Shown piece after piece: positions 25,406 through 33,662 of a stretch of 46,074 nt of DNA; positions within the stretch are counted from its first letter, which is position 1; the number at the start of each line of letters is the position of its first letter. Source of the DNA: Microcaldota archaeon. GTDB taxonomy: Archaea > Micrarchaeota > Micrarchaeia > Anstonellales > Bilamarchaeaceae. The notes under the pieces were generated by a model that had not been told where the DNA came from, did no database searches, and saw only the letters and a list, made by a program, of their open reading frames with translations. The stretch covers positions 1 to 46,074 of the forward strand of contig WJMN01000027.1 of assembly GCA_014727925.1 (NCBI GenBank), given 5' to 3'. The position numbers and the translations under genes are program-made.

Positions 25406-26731
25406 ATGGAGTTGGGTAAGAGCCTAAGAAAGCTCGTTTCCAAGATAACGAATGCGCCGGTTGTTGACGAGAAGGCAGTAAAGTCTTTTGTCCGCGACCT
25501 CCAGCGTGTGCTGATCGCATCTGATGTGAGCGTAAAGCTGGTTTTTGACCTGACCAAGAGGATAGAGAAACGCGCCCTGGAGTCCGAGCAGCTTGAGGGC
25601 CTCACCCTCCGGGAGCACCTCCTGAAGATTGTCCATGATGAGCTGATTGCTTTTATGGGTGCTGCATACTCCCCCCGCATGGACAAGCACAAAATCCTCC
25701 TTATGGGGCTCTTCGGCGCGGGAAAAACTTCTACAACAGGAAAGCTTGCTTACTTTTACAAAAAGCGCGGTTTCAAGGTTGGGGTGGTGGGCGCAGACGT
25801 TGAGAGACCCGCAGCCCAGGAGCAGCTCCAGCAGCTCTCAGAGCAAATCGGAGTTAATTTCTATACTGTAAAAGGCGAACCCGAAGCCTATAAGGTGGTG
25901 GAGGATGCACTTTCCCGTTCTGAAGATGATGTTCTTATTGTGGATTCCGCAGGAAGAAATGCATTTGATGACCGCCTTGCCGAGGAGTTATCCAAAATAA
26001 AAAAAGCACTTTCCCCTGATGAATCATACCTGGTTTTGAGCGCTGATGTGGGGCAGGTTGCAGGAAAGCAGGCAGAGCAGTTCAATTCCCTCGTCCCAAT
26101 CAGCGGAGTCATTGTTACCAAGATGGATGGTTCAGGAAAAGGGGGAGGCGCCCTCTCTGCCGTTTCCGCTTCCGTGGCCAAAATTGCATTTGTAGGAATG
26201 GGGGAAAAAATGGAGGACCTGCAGGTTTACGACCCTGCAAAATACGTGGGCCGCCTTCTGGGAATTCCTGATATTGAAGGCCTTATGGAGAAGGTGAAGG
26301 CTGCCTCAGAGCAAGCCCAGATTTCCCCGGAAGACATCAAGGAATTCACAATAGAAACTTTTTACCAGCAACTTAAGGCCGCAAAAAACATGGGGCCCCT
26401 AGGCGGCATTTTTTCCATGATGGGAATGAGCGACCTTCCTGAGGAAATGGTAAACCAGGGTGAAGGAAAGCTCCAGGAATATGAAGCAATAATCAATTCC
26501 ATGACCAAAGACGAGCGCAAGGATGTTTCCCTGATTAGAAAGTCTCGTTCCCGCATGGAAAGGATTGCAGAAGGCTCCGGCCACCCGCTTGAGGATGTCC
26601 GTGCCTTCCTCTCCCAGTTTTCCAAAATGGAGAAGATGTTTACCCGCTTCCGAAAAGACAGGGGTTTCCGCAAGAAGATGGAAAAGATGCTAAAAGGCGG
26701 AGGGGGCGGAATGAACCTGCCCGGAATGTAA
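25406..26731 (+). CDS. srp54: Signal recognition particle 54 kDa protein
   Basis: The 441-aa SRP GTPase binds SRP RNA and signal sequences and targets ribosomes to the membrane. The NG domain has G1 GLFGAGKTST (101-110), GADVERPAAQEQL, DSAGR and TKMDGSGKGGGALS. The M domain follows from about residue 300 with the RNA-binding serine/arginine segment SLIRKSRSRMERIAEGSG and a glycine/methionine-rich tail. TTTTTTAAATAG at about 25374-25385 is a TATA box about 26 bp before the ATG. Confidence 0.97.
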   Translation: MELGKSLRKLVSKITNAPVVDEKAVKSFVRDLQRVLIASDVSVKLVFDLTKRIEKRALESEQLEGLTLREHLLKIVHDELIAFMGAAYSPRMDKHKILLMGLFGAGKTSTTGKLAYFYKKRGFKVGVVGADVERPAAQEQLQQLSEQIGVNFYTVKGEPEAYKVVEDALSRSEDDVLIVDSAGRNAFDDRLAEELSKIKKALSPDESYLVLSADVGQVAGKQAEQFNSLVPISGVIVTKMDGSGKGGGALSAVSASVAKIAFVGMGEKMEDLQVYDPAKYVGRLLGIPDIEGLMEKVKAASEQAQISPEDIKEFTIETFYQQLKAAKNMGPLGGIFSMMGMSDLPEEMVNQGEGKLQEYEAIINSMTKDERKDVSLIRKSRSRMERIAEGSGHPLEDVRAFLSQFSKMEKMFTRFRKDRGFRKKMEKMLKGGGGGMNLPGM

Positions 26732-26733
26732 TC

Positions 26734-27216
26734 CTAAATTTTCTTTCCTGCTCCGCTAAGCATTTCCCCAAAATCTTCCTTTACTATCTTGTCAAATTCA
26801 CACTCCAGCCGCTCTCCGAGCTCATGAATCCTTTCTGCATCCTCACCCCGAATCAGCATAAAGTTCCCGAGCTGGTTTATATGCACAAGCCATATTTCTT
26901 CTCTTCCCAGAACGTAAACTTTCTTTTCCATTACAACCTGCCCGAGGCTGCTGAACAGTTTGTTGAAAATCCTCCTTGCCCCCATTGCTTCCCCAACCGG
27001 GGTTAAAGCAATATCAAAGCACCCGTTTTCTTCATTGTATGCAACCAGCACCATCCGGGCCCCCTTCTCACCCTGCACTATTTTCAGCGCCCCCCGGCCC
27101 TCAGTGTCAAAATAAATAGCCGTTTCCTTAAACTCCCCCACCTTGCTACCATCTAGGTTCCTGATCTTCTGCTCTATTCCTGCAAATCCCCCGCACCGTA
27201 CTTTCAGCTCTTTCAT
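26734..27216 (-). CDS. CYTH-like (CyaB/thiamine-triphosphatase fold) protein with altered N-terminal motif
   Basis: The 160-aa protein follows the CYTH pattern. After the N-terminal strand come a KETAIYFDTEGRGALKI segment, an LVAYNEENG strand, an arginine-rich GARRIFNKLFSSLGQVVMEKKVYVL and IWLVHINQLGNFMLIRGE. CYTH proteins bind triphosphorylated substrates in a tunnel and include triphosphatases and class IV adenylate cyclases. The usual N-terminal ExExK is reduced to MKELK, lacking the first glutamate, so metal binding may be changed. The gene converges on srp54 with a 2-bp gap. Confidence 0.6.
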   Translation of the reverse strand: MKELKVRCGGFAGIEQKIRNLDGSKVGEFKETAIYFDTEGRGALKIVQGEKGARMVLVAYNEENGCFDIALTPVGEAMGARRIFNKLFSSLGQVVMEKKVYVLGREEIWLVHINQLGNFMLIRGEDAERIHELGERLECEFDKIVKEDFGEMLSGAGKKI

Positions 27217-27270
27217 ATTAGATAGAGTTTTAGCGCTATATTTTTAATCTTCACTTTACATTTTCAAAAC

Positions 27271-27483
27271 ATGCCCATCAAAATAAATCATTCCAGGTGC
27301 ATACAGTGCATAGGGTGCGCATCAGTATGCCCCACCGGGGCAATTGAACTGGATGGCCTCAGGATGGTCTTCCATCCCGAGAAATGCATTTCCTGCGGCG
27401 CATGCGCAAGGGCCTGCCCTGCAAACGCAATCAAGTTTATCCCCAAAGAAGGGGCAAAGCAGGAGCAGAAAAAAGAGGAATGA
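27271..27483 (+). CDS. Two-cluster 4Fe-4S ferredoxin
   Basis: The 70-aa protein has two CxxCxxCxxxCP motifs (CIQCIGCASVCP at about 10-21 and CISCGACARACP at about 40-51), each binding a 4Fe-4S cluster. The C-terminus is lysine/glutamate-rich. The stop codon precedes the geranylgeranyl reductase start by 5 bp, so the ferredoxin is likely the electron donor for lipid saturation. A TATA-like ATTTTTAATC at 27240-27249 lies about 27 bp before the ATG. Confidence 0.93.
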   Translation: MPIKINHSRCIQCIGCASVCPTGAIELDGLRMVFHPEKCISCGACARACPANAIKFIPKEGAKQEQKKEE

Positions 27484-27488
27484 TTCCC

Positions 27489-28703
27489 ATGGAATACGAC
27501 CACGATGTTATCATTGTAGGAGCAGGCCCCTCAGGCGCAACAATTTCCCGCATCCTCGCCCAGGAAGGCCTGGATGTGATGGTTTTTGACAAGCGCAAGG
27601 AACTCGGGGAGCCAGTCCGCTGCGGAGAAGGTCTCGGAGCCCGCGAAGTAGTTGCACAGGGCATAGACATCCCAAAGCAGTGCATTTCCACGGATATCCA
27701 TGGCGCAAAGGTTATCGCCCCGGACGGCTCGGAGATAGTCTGGAAGGACAAGGAAACCACAGGCTGGGTTCTCGAAAGAAAAATGTTTGATAAGTGGCTG
27801 ATGGAGCAGGCAGTGCATAAAGGCGCCCGCGCCCAGTCCTACACCCGCGTTTTTGACCTAGTAAAAAAAGACGGAAAAACCTCAGGGGTAAAAGTAACCC
27901 ATGGAGACCGAGACCCCTACGAAGTCACCGCCCCGCTGATAATTTCCGCAGAAGGAATGGAGGCCTCCCTTGCTAGGAAAGCAGGCTTCCGCGCCCTATC
28001 CACGCTTTATGATGTGGATACCTGCTACCAGTATGAGATGCAGGAATACGACCATGAAAACCTAATTGAGCTTTATTTTGGAAACGAGGTTTCCCCAAGG
28101 GGGTACGTCTGGATTTTCCCAAAAGCAGACAAAAAAGCCAATGTGGGAATAGGAATTGGCGCCCACCTTGAAACAGGGGAGAAGGAAGGCGGAATTAAAG
28201 GCGCCACTCCCAAGGGCTACCTTGACCGGTTTATAGAAAACCACCACCAGCTCAAAAACGCCTCCAAGCTCCAGGATTTCGGAGGCGTAATCTCTGTAGG
28301 CTCCCCCATAGATTCCTTTGCAAAAGACAACTTTATGGTTGTAGGCACAGGAGCCCGCCAGGTTGATCCAATTCACGGAGGCGGAATCGCCCTTGCAATG
28401 GAATCTGGGGTAATGGCAGCAAACACCATTCTGAGGGCCCACAAGGCAAAAGACTACTCTGAAGAGTTCCTAAGTGAATACGAAACTACCTGGCGCGAAG
28501 GCCCGGGCAAGAAGGTTGCAAAGCGCCTCCTTTTGCGCAAGGTAATGGAAGCAGCAAAAGACGATGATTTTAATCATATCTTCAAGTCCATAACCGACAA
28601 AGACCTTAGCGAGGTGATGGCAGGAAAATTTGCAGGCCCGGTCTCAAAAGTAGTTGCAGGAAGGCCCCAGCTCATGGGCCTGCTCAAGGCTCTTGTGAGT
28701 TGA
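27489..28703 (+). CDS. Geranylgeranyl reductase family flavoprotein (digeranylgeranylglycerophospholipid reductase)
   Basis: The 404-aa FAD enzyme has the dinucleotide-binding VIIVGAGPSGATISRILA at its N-terminus, GEPVRCGEGLG, a GYVWIFPKADKKANVGIG segment and a late GARQVDPIHGGGIALAMESG. It reduces the geranylgeranyl chains of archaeal lipids. The ATG at 27489 is preferred to that at 27480 because GAGGA lies about 9 bp upstream of it. It follows the ferredoxin gene as one operon. The last 20 bp overlap the convergent gene at 28684. Confidence 0.92.
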   Translation: MEYDHDVIIVGAGPSGATISRILAQEGLDVMVFDKRKELGEPVRCGEGLGAREVVAQGIDIPKQCISTDIHGAKVIAPDGSEIVWKDKETTGWVLERKMFDKWLMEQAVHKGARAQSYTRVFDLVKKDGKTSGVKVTHGDRDPYEVTAPLIISAEGMEASLARKAGFRALSTLYDVDTCYQYEMQEYDHENLIELYFGNEVSPRGYVWIFPKADKKANVGIGIGAHLETGEKEGGIKGATPKGYLDRFIENHHQLKNASKLQDFGGVISVGSPIDSFAKDNFMVVGTGARQVDPIHGGGIALAMESGVMAANTILRAHKAKDYSEEFLSEYETTWREGPGKKVAKRLLLRKVMEAAKDDDFNHIFKSITDKDLSEVMAGKFAGPVSKVVAGRPQLMGLLKALVS

Positions 28704-29508
28704 GTTCTTCCTGCACAGCCCACGTTTCCTTTCTTTCAAGCTCCCTATTTAGCTTAACCAACTCCCTGGAGCTGTATTCGATGGCATCCGCAATCTTTTT
28801 TGCAGAAGCTGAAACCTCTTCTCCCAATATGCAGGCAAGCTCAATATTCTTGATCCTTTTTTTATGTTTTGCATACTTCATGGCCCCAAAGACAAATGCA
28901 GCAATGCCTGCAAATCCTGCCACAAAAGCCGAATGGATATCAAATATTGCTGAAGAGCTTCCGGCAATTGCCCCTCCGATTGCCCCCCCATAAATAGCGC
29001 CTTTTAGCACACCCTCTGCCCCAGACCCTTCAAGCTTTCTTACAAGTCCAGGGTCTGCGGTCATTGCATTTTCAAGGCTTTCGAAATAGTTCTGCCCTGT
29101 CATGAGCAGTGCCATATTTTTTTGTGATTCCATCAATAGAGAATTTCTGCAGAACACCGTTTCATAGTTCTCACGTGTTGCCATGTTCCTAAGCGAGCCA
29201 ACAACAGGGGTATATCCTAGCACATCAGGAGAGGTAACAATCTTCCTCCCTCTTCTATTTTTTTGGTCAAATAGATTCACTTCAAAGCAATTCTCCCTAC
29301 TCCAGCTCAGCGACAGGTTTTCACCATGGCCCTTTAGCGAGGGATTTGCATTCTCCATGCCCCTGAGCGTCATCAGCCAGACAATCTGCTCTTTGCCCGG
29401 GTCAATCTTCTTATATCTGGCAATAGCCTTAGTTATTTTTCCATTCGTTTCTGAAACTCTGTTGCGCAGTGCTTCGCCTCCGCCTTTTTTTCCAAAAGAA
29501 TTCCTCAT
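28684..29508 (-). CDS. Uncharacterised protein with glycine-rich membrane hairpin
   Basis: I do not recognise this 274-aa protein. Residues ~1-150 are soluble and charged. A glycine-rich hydrophobic hairpin at about 170-215 (GAIYGGAIGGAIAGSSSAIF then AFVAGFAGIAAFVFGAMKY) looks like a glycine-zipper membrane segment. The C-terminus is helical (about 220-274). Such layouts occur in pore-forming or membrane-remodelling proteins, but no family is evident. TATA-like TTTTTAAAC elements at about 29525-29540 precede the ATG. It is divergent from the inositol-phosphate synthase gene. Confidence 0.7.
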   Translation of the reverse strand: MRNSFGKKGGGEALRNRVSETNGKITKAIARYKKIDPGKEQIVWLMTLRGMENANPSLKGHGENLSLSWSRENCFEVNLFDQKNRRGRKIVTSPDVLGYTPVVGSLRNMATRENYETVFCRNSLLMESQKNMALLMTGQNYFESLENAMTADPGLVRKLEGSGAEGVLKGAIYGGAIGGAIAGSSSAIFDIHSAFVAGFAGIAAFVFGAMKYAKHKKRIKNIELACILGEEVSASAKKIADAIEYSSRELVKLNRELERKETWAVQEELNSQEP

Positions 29509-29634
29509 CTTTCTTTTAGTGTTTAAAAAAGTTTAAAAATGTATCAAGGGTTTCGGCTCTCTCCACTTACCCATACATATTTATTCCTTATTAATATATA
29601 AACAACCATTAGTCAAGGCTGAAGGTGTCCAAAA

Positions 29635-30741
29635 ATGGGCAAAATAAGATGCGGCGTAGTCGGAGTGGGAAATTGCTTTGCAGGCCTCTACCAGGGCCTC
29701 CATTATTACAAAGAGCATCCTGAAAAAGAGGTAATCGGCCTGATGCACCAGGATATGGCAGGCTACCGCACCCAGGATATTGAATTCGTCTCAGCTTTTG
29801 ATGTGGCCTCAAACAAGGTAGGCAAAACTCTTGATGAGGCAACATATGCTGCCCCAAACATGGTGGACTGGGCAAAGCTGCCCAAAAGCGATGTCATTGT
29901 TCGGGAGTCTCCGATTCTAGATGGCGTGGGCAAATACGTAAAAGACGTAATCAACCCGGTAGAAGAAAATTCCCCCGAACAATTAAGGGAAGATATAAAT
30001 AGCCACATAAAGGAAACCAAAACCGAAATAATCGTAAGCTACCTTCCCGTGGGAAGCCAGAAGGCTGCAGAGTTCTGGGCCGAAATCTGCCTGGAAACCG
30101 GAGCTGCCTTTGTAAACTGCATGCCGGTATTTATTGCTTCGGACCCGGACTGGGAGAGCCGCTTCCGCAAAAAAGGAATCCCAATAATCGGGGATGATAT
30201 AAAGGGCCAGCTGGGCGCCACTATAGTCCACCGGGTGCTTACCCGCCTTACCCAGGACCGCGGCGCGGAGCTGGACAAAACCTACCAGCTCAACGTTGGT
30301 GGAAACACCGATTTCCAGAATATGCTTGAGCGCTCCCGCCTAGAATCCAAGAAGGTTTCTAAGACAGAGTCAGTCCAGTCCCAGATGAAGAAAAGGATTC
30401 CGGAAGACAATATCCACATAGGCCCCAGCGACCACGTTCCGTTCCTAAAAAACACCAAGCTATGTTTCCTTTATATGGAAGGGCGCCAGTGGGCGGACAT
30501 TCCATACAAGATTGACCTCAAGCTTGATGTGGATGACAAGGCAAACTCTGCAGGCATTGTGGTGGATGCGGTGCGCGCAGCCAGGATTGCCCTGGACCGC
30601 AATTATGGGGGCGCAATAGAGTCGGCATCCGCCTACCTGATGAAGCATCCTCCTGTGCAGATGAGCGATTCTGAAGCAAAGATGGCCCTGAACTATTTCA
30701 TCATGGACAGGGAGCATAAGACAGGAGTCAAAAATCAGTAA
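29635..30741 (+). CDS. myo-Inositol-1-phosphate synthase
   Basis: The 368-aa NAD enzyme converts glucose-6-phosphate to inositol-1-phosphate for inositol lipids. It has the Rossmann motif CGVVGVGNCFAGL and the family segments SYLPVGSQKAAEFWA, FVNCMPVFIASDPDW, IIGDDIKGQLGATIVHR, LNVGGNTDF and GPSDHVPFL. ATATATAAAC near 29595-29604 is a TATA box, and GAAGGTGT at about 29621-29628 is the ribosome-binding site. The stop lies 14 bp inside the convergent rnhB gene. Confidence 0.95.
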   Translation: MGKIRCGVVGVGNCFAGLYQGLHYYKEHPEKEVIGLMHQDMAGYRTQDIEFVSAFDVASNKVGKTLDEATYAAPNMVDWAKLPKSDVIVRESPILDGVGKYVKDVINPVEENSPEQLREDINSHIKETKTEIIVSYLPVGSQKAAEFWAEICLETGAAFVNCMPVFIASDPDWESRFRKKGIPIIGDDIKGQLGATIVHRVLTRLTQDRGAELDKTYQLNVGGNTDFQNMLERSRLESKKVSKTESVQSQMKKRIPEDNIHIGPSDHVPFLKNTKLCFLYMEGRQWADIPYKIDLKLDVDDKANSAGIVVDAVRAARIALDRNYGGAIESASAYLMKHPPVQMSDSEAKMALNYFIMDREHKTGVKNQ

Positions 30742-31351
30742 GCTTGGGCTGGAGGATGCGCTTCATTGTGCTCCATCTTTCCCTTATCTCCCCTATCAGT
30801 TTTTTTCTTGTTTCCGGGTTTCTTAGTGCAGCAATCGTATCCTTATCTGAAGTGTATCCACAACCTATTTTTTCTCCAACCCGTTTTTCCAGCTCATGCA
30901 CCATCCTATCCCGCGTAACTTTTGCAATTATTGATGCAGCCCCGACAATGGGGTATTTTAGGTCCGCTTTGTGCTCTGCAACAATTCCCCGTTCTGCGAG
31001 CCCCGCCTTCCTCAGGAAATGCTCCACGTTTCTTTCCGGCAAGTCCAGGTAGATCTTACCTTCCAGCGGCTTAATCAGCGCCCCCATCTCCTTTGCTTCA
31101 ATCAGGTTCAGGGATTCTCTCCCCATCCTTCTATTCAGTTCTGAAGCAGCAATAATCCTGGAACTGCATCTGCACAGTTTGTTTATCTCTGGAAAAAGCT
31201 CTTCCCTCCTGGAGGCAGTGAGCTTTTTGGAATCAGTAACCCCCATCTCAGAGAGTTCCCCCCGTCTTTCCTCCTCAATACTCGCTACAGAAATAATAAG
31301 CGGGCCAAGCACTGGCCCTCTCCCGCTTTCATCCACACCAGAGAGGAGCAT
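30728..31351 (-). CDS. rnhB: Ribonuclease HII
   Basis: The 207-aa endonuclease cuts RNA in RNA:DNA hybrids and at single ribonucleotides in DNA. The N-terminal GVDESGRGPVLGPL carries catalytic D7 and E8. TDSKKL, GAASIIAKVTRDR and GCGYTSD follow as in all RNase HII. It shares 14 bp with the end of the inositol-phosphate synthase gene. The PRC-barrel gene ends 5 bp before its ATG, so the two form an operon. An RNase HI gene at 35042 provides the second RNase H type. Confidence 0.95.
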   Translation of the reverse strand: MLLSGVDESGRGPVLGPLIISVASIEEERRGELSEMGVTDSKKLTASRREELFPEINKLCRCSSRIIAASELNRRMGRESLNLIEAKEMGALIKPLEGKIYLDLPERNVEHFLRKAGLAERGIVAEHKADLKYPIVGAASIIAKVTRDRMVHELEKRVGEKIGCGYTSDKDTIAALRNPETRKKLIGEIRERWSTMKRILQPKLTDF

Positions 31352-31356
31352 GTGCC

Positions 31357-31617
31357 CTACTCTGTATGGAAGCTTCTCTTCTCAACAATTACGAAGTCCC
31401 CCACTGCGAGCACAGCATCATAGGGACACATAATCAGCCCATCTTCCTGCCTCATCTCTTCAGCAAGCGGATTGTCCGGATTGGGCTCAACAATAAGCTC
31501 CTCGATTTTGCCGGTTATCTCATTTATGTTTACATCAACGAGTCTTCCGAATTCCTCACCGTCGTTGGTGATGACCTTTTTTCCTGACATTTGTCTAGCG
31601 AGTGTGTACTTGCCCAT
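31357..31617 (-). CDS. PRC-barrel domain protein
   Basis: The 86-aa protein is a single PRC-barrel. ARQMSGKKVITNDGEEFGRL is followed by VDVNINEITGKIEELIVEP and a last strand DAVLAVGDFVIVEK. Such proteins occur widely in archaea and RimM-like RNA-processing factors. Some link to cell division (CdpB-type) or ribosome maturation. The role here is open. It shares a palindromic TATA box with the divergent alaX gene. Confidence 0.85.
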   Translation of the reverse strand: MGKYTLARQMSGKKVITNDGEEFGRLVDVNINEITGKIEELIVEPNPDNPLAEEMRQEDGLIMCPYDAVLAVGDFVIVEKRSFHTE

Positions 31618-31648
31618 TGGAACGCACCGAGAGTTTATTACTTAAAAA

Positions 31649-31658
31649 GTTTATAAAC
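31649..31658. promoter_or_regulatory. Palindromic TATA box shared by the PRC-barrel and alaX genes
   Basis: GTTTATAAAC is a perfect 10-bp palindrome. Its centre (31653.5) is 36.5 bp from the PRC-barrel ATG at 31617 and 36.5 bp from the alaX ATG at 31690. Both genes have a GGTG ribosome-binding site before the start, which suits leaders of about 10 nt. Confidence 0.6.
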
Positions 31659-31689
31659 CCTACTCTTTTAATTCAGTAGGGTGGTCCTA

Positions 31690-32325
31690 ATGGTCGAGAA
31701 ATTATTCAGAAAAGAGCCTTACCTGGGCTCCTGCGAATCTACAGTGGCCTCTTCAGAGGGCCGGGAAGTCACCCTGGACAAAACAGTATTTTTTGCTTTT
31801 TCAGGGGGACAGCAGTCTGACTCAGGCACCATAGGAGGCTTCAACGTACTTGAAGCACGGGCAGAAGGCCCGGAAATCCACTATAAGCTAGAAGAAGGCG
31901 CTAACATTAAGGAAGGCGACAGGGTGGAAGTAAGAATTGACATGGAAAAAAGAAAACGCATCATGTGCCTGCATTCTGCCGCCCATCTTGTTTATGGTGT
32001 TTTTTCCAAACAATATGGACCCAAGAAGCTAATTGGCTCCAATGTAACAGGAGACAAGGCAAGGATAGATTTTGAGCATCCAGAATCAGTTTCCGGACTC
32101 CTCCCCCCAGTAGAAGAGGAAGCCAACAGGCTTATTGATGAAAATCCCCCTGCAAAAACATACCCTGATGAACATAACCCAGATACATGGTGGTGGGAGT
32201 GCATGGACTTCAAATACCCCTGTGGAGGCACCCATGTACAATCCTTAGGGGAAATCGGCAAAATAAAGCTCAAAAGAAAAAATATCGGTTCAGGCAAGGA
32301 ACGGATAGAGATAACTCTAGCGTAA
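31690..32325 (+). CDS. alaX: AlaX-type alanyl-tRNA editing protein
   Basis: The 211-aa protein corresponds to the editing domain of alanyl-tRNA synthetase. It removes serine or glycine from mischarged tRNA-Ala in trans. The zinc ligands are in CLHSAAHL (H95, H99) and CGGTHV. VFFAFSGGQQSDSGTI is the glycine-rich N-terminal segment of AlaX. GKIKLKRKNIGSGKERIEI closes the domain. The ATG at 31690 follows GGTGG and fits the TATA spacing; a GTG at 31681 is the alternative. Confidence 0.9.
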   Translation: MVEKLFRKEPYLGSCESTVASSEGREVTLDKTVFFAFSGGQQSDSGTIGGFNVLEARAEGPEIHYKLEEGANIKEGDRVEVRIDMEKRKRIMCLHSAAHLVYGVFSKQYGPKKLIGSNVTGDKARIDFEHPESVSGLLPPVEEEANRLIDENPPAKTYPDEHNPDTWWWECMDFKYPCGGTHVQSLGEIGKIKLKRKNIGSGKERIEITLA

Positions 32326-32466
32326 AACGGGCCATGTTTTCTTCAGCTATGTTGAAGAGATGCAGCCGAATCGTGAACTCTGTTCACTAGAAGAAAGCGA
32401 AGCTTTCTCAGAGGTTACAAAGATTGCGGAAATTTTTACCACAGCTTAACACAGCACCCAAAAATT
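32326..32466. other. Hairpin-rich spacer between alaX and endA
   Basis: The 141 bp are dense in inverted repeats. CTTCA/TGAAG lies at about 32341-32356, and the repeat unit with two hairpins is at 32366-32412. GAAATTTTT at 32429-32437 pairs with AAAAATTTC at 32460-32468. An outer pair, GATGCAGCC (32359-32367) and GGCTGCATC (32471-32479, inside the endA end), encloses most of it. It may be a small structured RNA, a terminator for the two convergent genes, or a remnant mobile repeat. Confidence 0.45.
32366..32412. repeat. Hairpin repeat, copy 1
   Basis: This 47-bp unit matches 45979-46026 at 38 of 44 aligned bases in its core. Hairpin 1 is GTGAAC-TCT-GTTCAC. Hairpin 2 is GAAAGC-GAA-GCTTTC, a perfect 6-bp stem. 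Both stems are kept in the second copy, while the loop of hairpin 1 differs. Confidence 0.7.
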
Positions 32467-33612
32467 TCAGGGCTGCATCCACTCTATCTCGTAATATTCG
32501 TATTTGCTTCCGGGCAATTCAATCCTCTTAATCAAGTAGTAAGTAACTGAGCTTTCCCTATCCGCAATTGCCACAAGCAAATCCAGCCCTCTTCCCAGGC
32601 AGGTTCTGAGTGAGGCAGCTAGCTCTTCTCCCCCAAGATACTCATCCTCCGAAAGCGAGAGCATCAGGAATGAGGGGTTTCCTGTTTTTGGGGATTCTAC
32701 ATCCTGCCCCTTCCTGTGGTAGAGGGCAAAATCCACCTCCCCCTTCTTTACTTTTCCCCTTCCCGGAATTGCAAGTATAAACGTTTTCTTAACTGAATGC
32801 GCTACCCTTATTGCCCTGGCCCATTCTGAAATAAGAAGCGAGCTTTTCCTTGGAAAAACGTGCAGCACGTGCTTTGAATGCGTCCATTCCCTGCCCTTTC
32901 CAGGCCCTGCTCCAGGAGGGTAAATCCTGAAATGCGTACCAAACTTGAAACCTGTTTTTACAACATACCCCGCCTCTCTCCATTCCCGGTAAACATTGTT
33001 AAGATCCTCAAAATATTCAATCCTCCCGCATGCCACTTTCTTGATTTTCCCTGCATCGCAGTTTTCCAGCAGCAGTTTTTTCTTGTCTATCAACAGGAGG
33101 GTCTCAAATACGTCCAGTTTTGAGATGCTTCCTCTGTGCGCGGCCTTGTAAGTGCCCATCTGGCCCAGCCAGTATTCCTGATAAAGTTTCTCCCCCGCTT
33201 CCTTATCATCAATGGTACATATCAGGTCATCAAGGAAAAACATTCCCCCTGCCGTTTGCATTTCCAGCCCAATTTCCCCCCGCATATACCTATGTAAGGA
33301 ATTCTCCCCCTTGCTTCCTTTCTCCCCCTTTTCCGGCTTGATGAACAGCCCCCGGTCCCTCCAGTCCTTGTAAGTCATGTATCTCGCAAGGAGCTTTTTT
33401 CCAGAAAATTTCCCTGCCAGTTCATTGAATCCAATCACCATTCCCTCAGAATCTATGCATTCTGCCCCCCTCACATCAATAAGGTAAAGGGCCTCCTCCG
33501 GCTCCAGCACTATCCCTTCTTTTCTTTTTTCTCCATACTGCCCCTTTACGAGCGCAGTAATTGTTTGTGCATCTCCGGCAACTGCCTGCTTTCCGTCCCA
33601 AGAAAGTTTCAT
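32467..33612 (-). CDS. endA: tRNA-splicing endonuclease EndA, apparently three-unit type
   Basis: The 381-aa enzyme cuts bulge-helix-bulge introns. Residues ~30-92 form a pseudo-catalytic unit (LEPEEALYLI, YKDWRDRGLFIKP). Residues 140-285 form the catalytic unit with YWLGQMGTYKAAHRG, YREWREAGYVVKTGFKFGTH, Y231 in FRIYPP, H245 in THSKHVLHVFP and K275/K276 in VAHSVKKTFILAI. A further partial unit follows: ASLRTCLGRGLDLLVAIADR, then SSVTYYLIKRIEL, echoes the end of the catalytic unit. Two-unit enzymes have about 300 residues. The extra C-terminal unit recalls the epsilon2 type known from ARMAN archaea, which has broad substrate range. That fits the T-loop intron at 12628. Confidence 0.88.
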   Translation of the reverse strand: MKLSWDGKQAVAGDAQTITALVKGQYGEKRKEGIVLEPEEALYLIDVRGAECIDSEGMVIGFNELAGKFSGKKLLARYMTYKDWRDRGLFIKPEKGEKGSKGENSLHRYMRGEIGLEMQTAGGMFFLDDLICTIDDKEAGEKLYQEYWLGQMGTYKAAHRGSISKLDVFETLLLIDKKKLLLENCDAGKIKKVACGRIEYFEDLNNVYREWREAGYVVKTGFKFGTHFRIYPPGAGPGKGREWTHSKHVLHVFPRKSSLLISEWARAIRVAHSVKKTFILAIPGRGKVKKGEVDFALYHRKGQDVESPKTGNPSFLMLSLSEDEYLGGEELAASLRTCLGRGLDLLVAIADRESSVTYYLIKRIELPGSKYEYYEIEWMQP

Positions 33613-33634
33613 AACTGCTCTTTACCTGCAAGAG

Positions 33635-33641
33635 TTTAAAT
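33635..33641. promoter_or_regulatory. Shared TATA box between endA and the metallopeptidase gene
   Basis: TTTAAAT is centred at 33638, about 26 bp from the endA ATG at 33612 and 25 bp from the ATG at 33663. It is the only TATA-like element in the 50-bp gap and reads similarly on both strands. Confidence 0.55.
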
Positions 33642-33662
33642 TATTCCCGCCCAAACAATCTC

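Noticed and set aside
32359-32449. A 29-codon frame (MQPNRELCSLEE...) through hairpin copy 1, with a similar frame (NRELSSREE...) in copy 2
   Set aside because: Five of the six substitutions between the copies change amino acids while the hairpin stems mostly keep pairing, so nucleic-acid structure explains the similarity better than a peptide.
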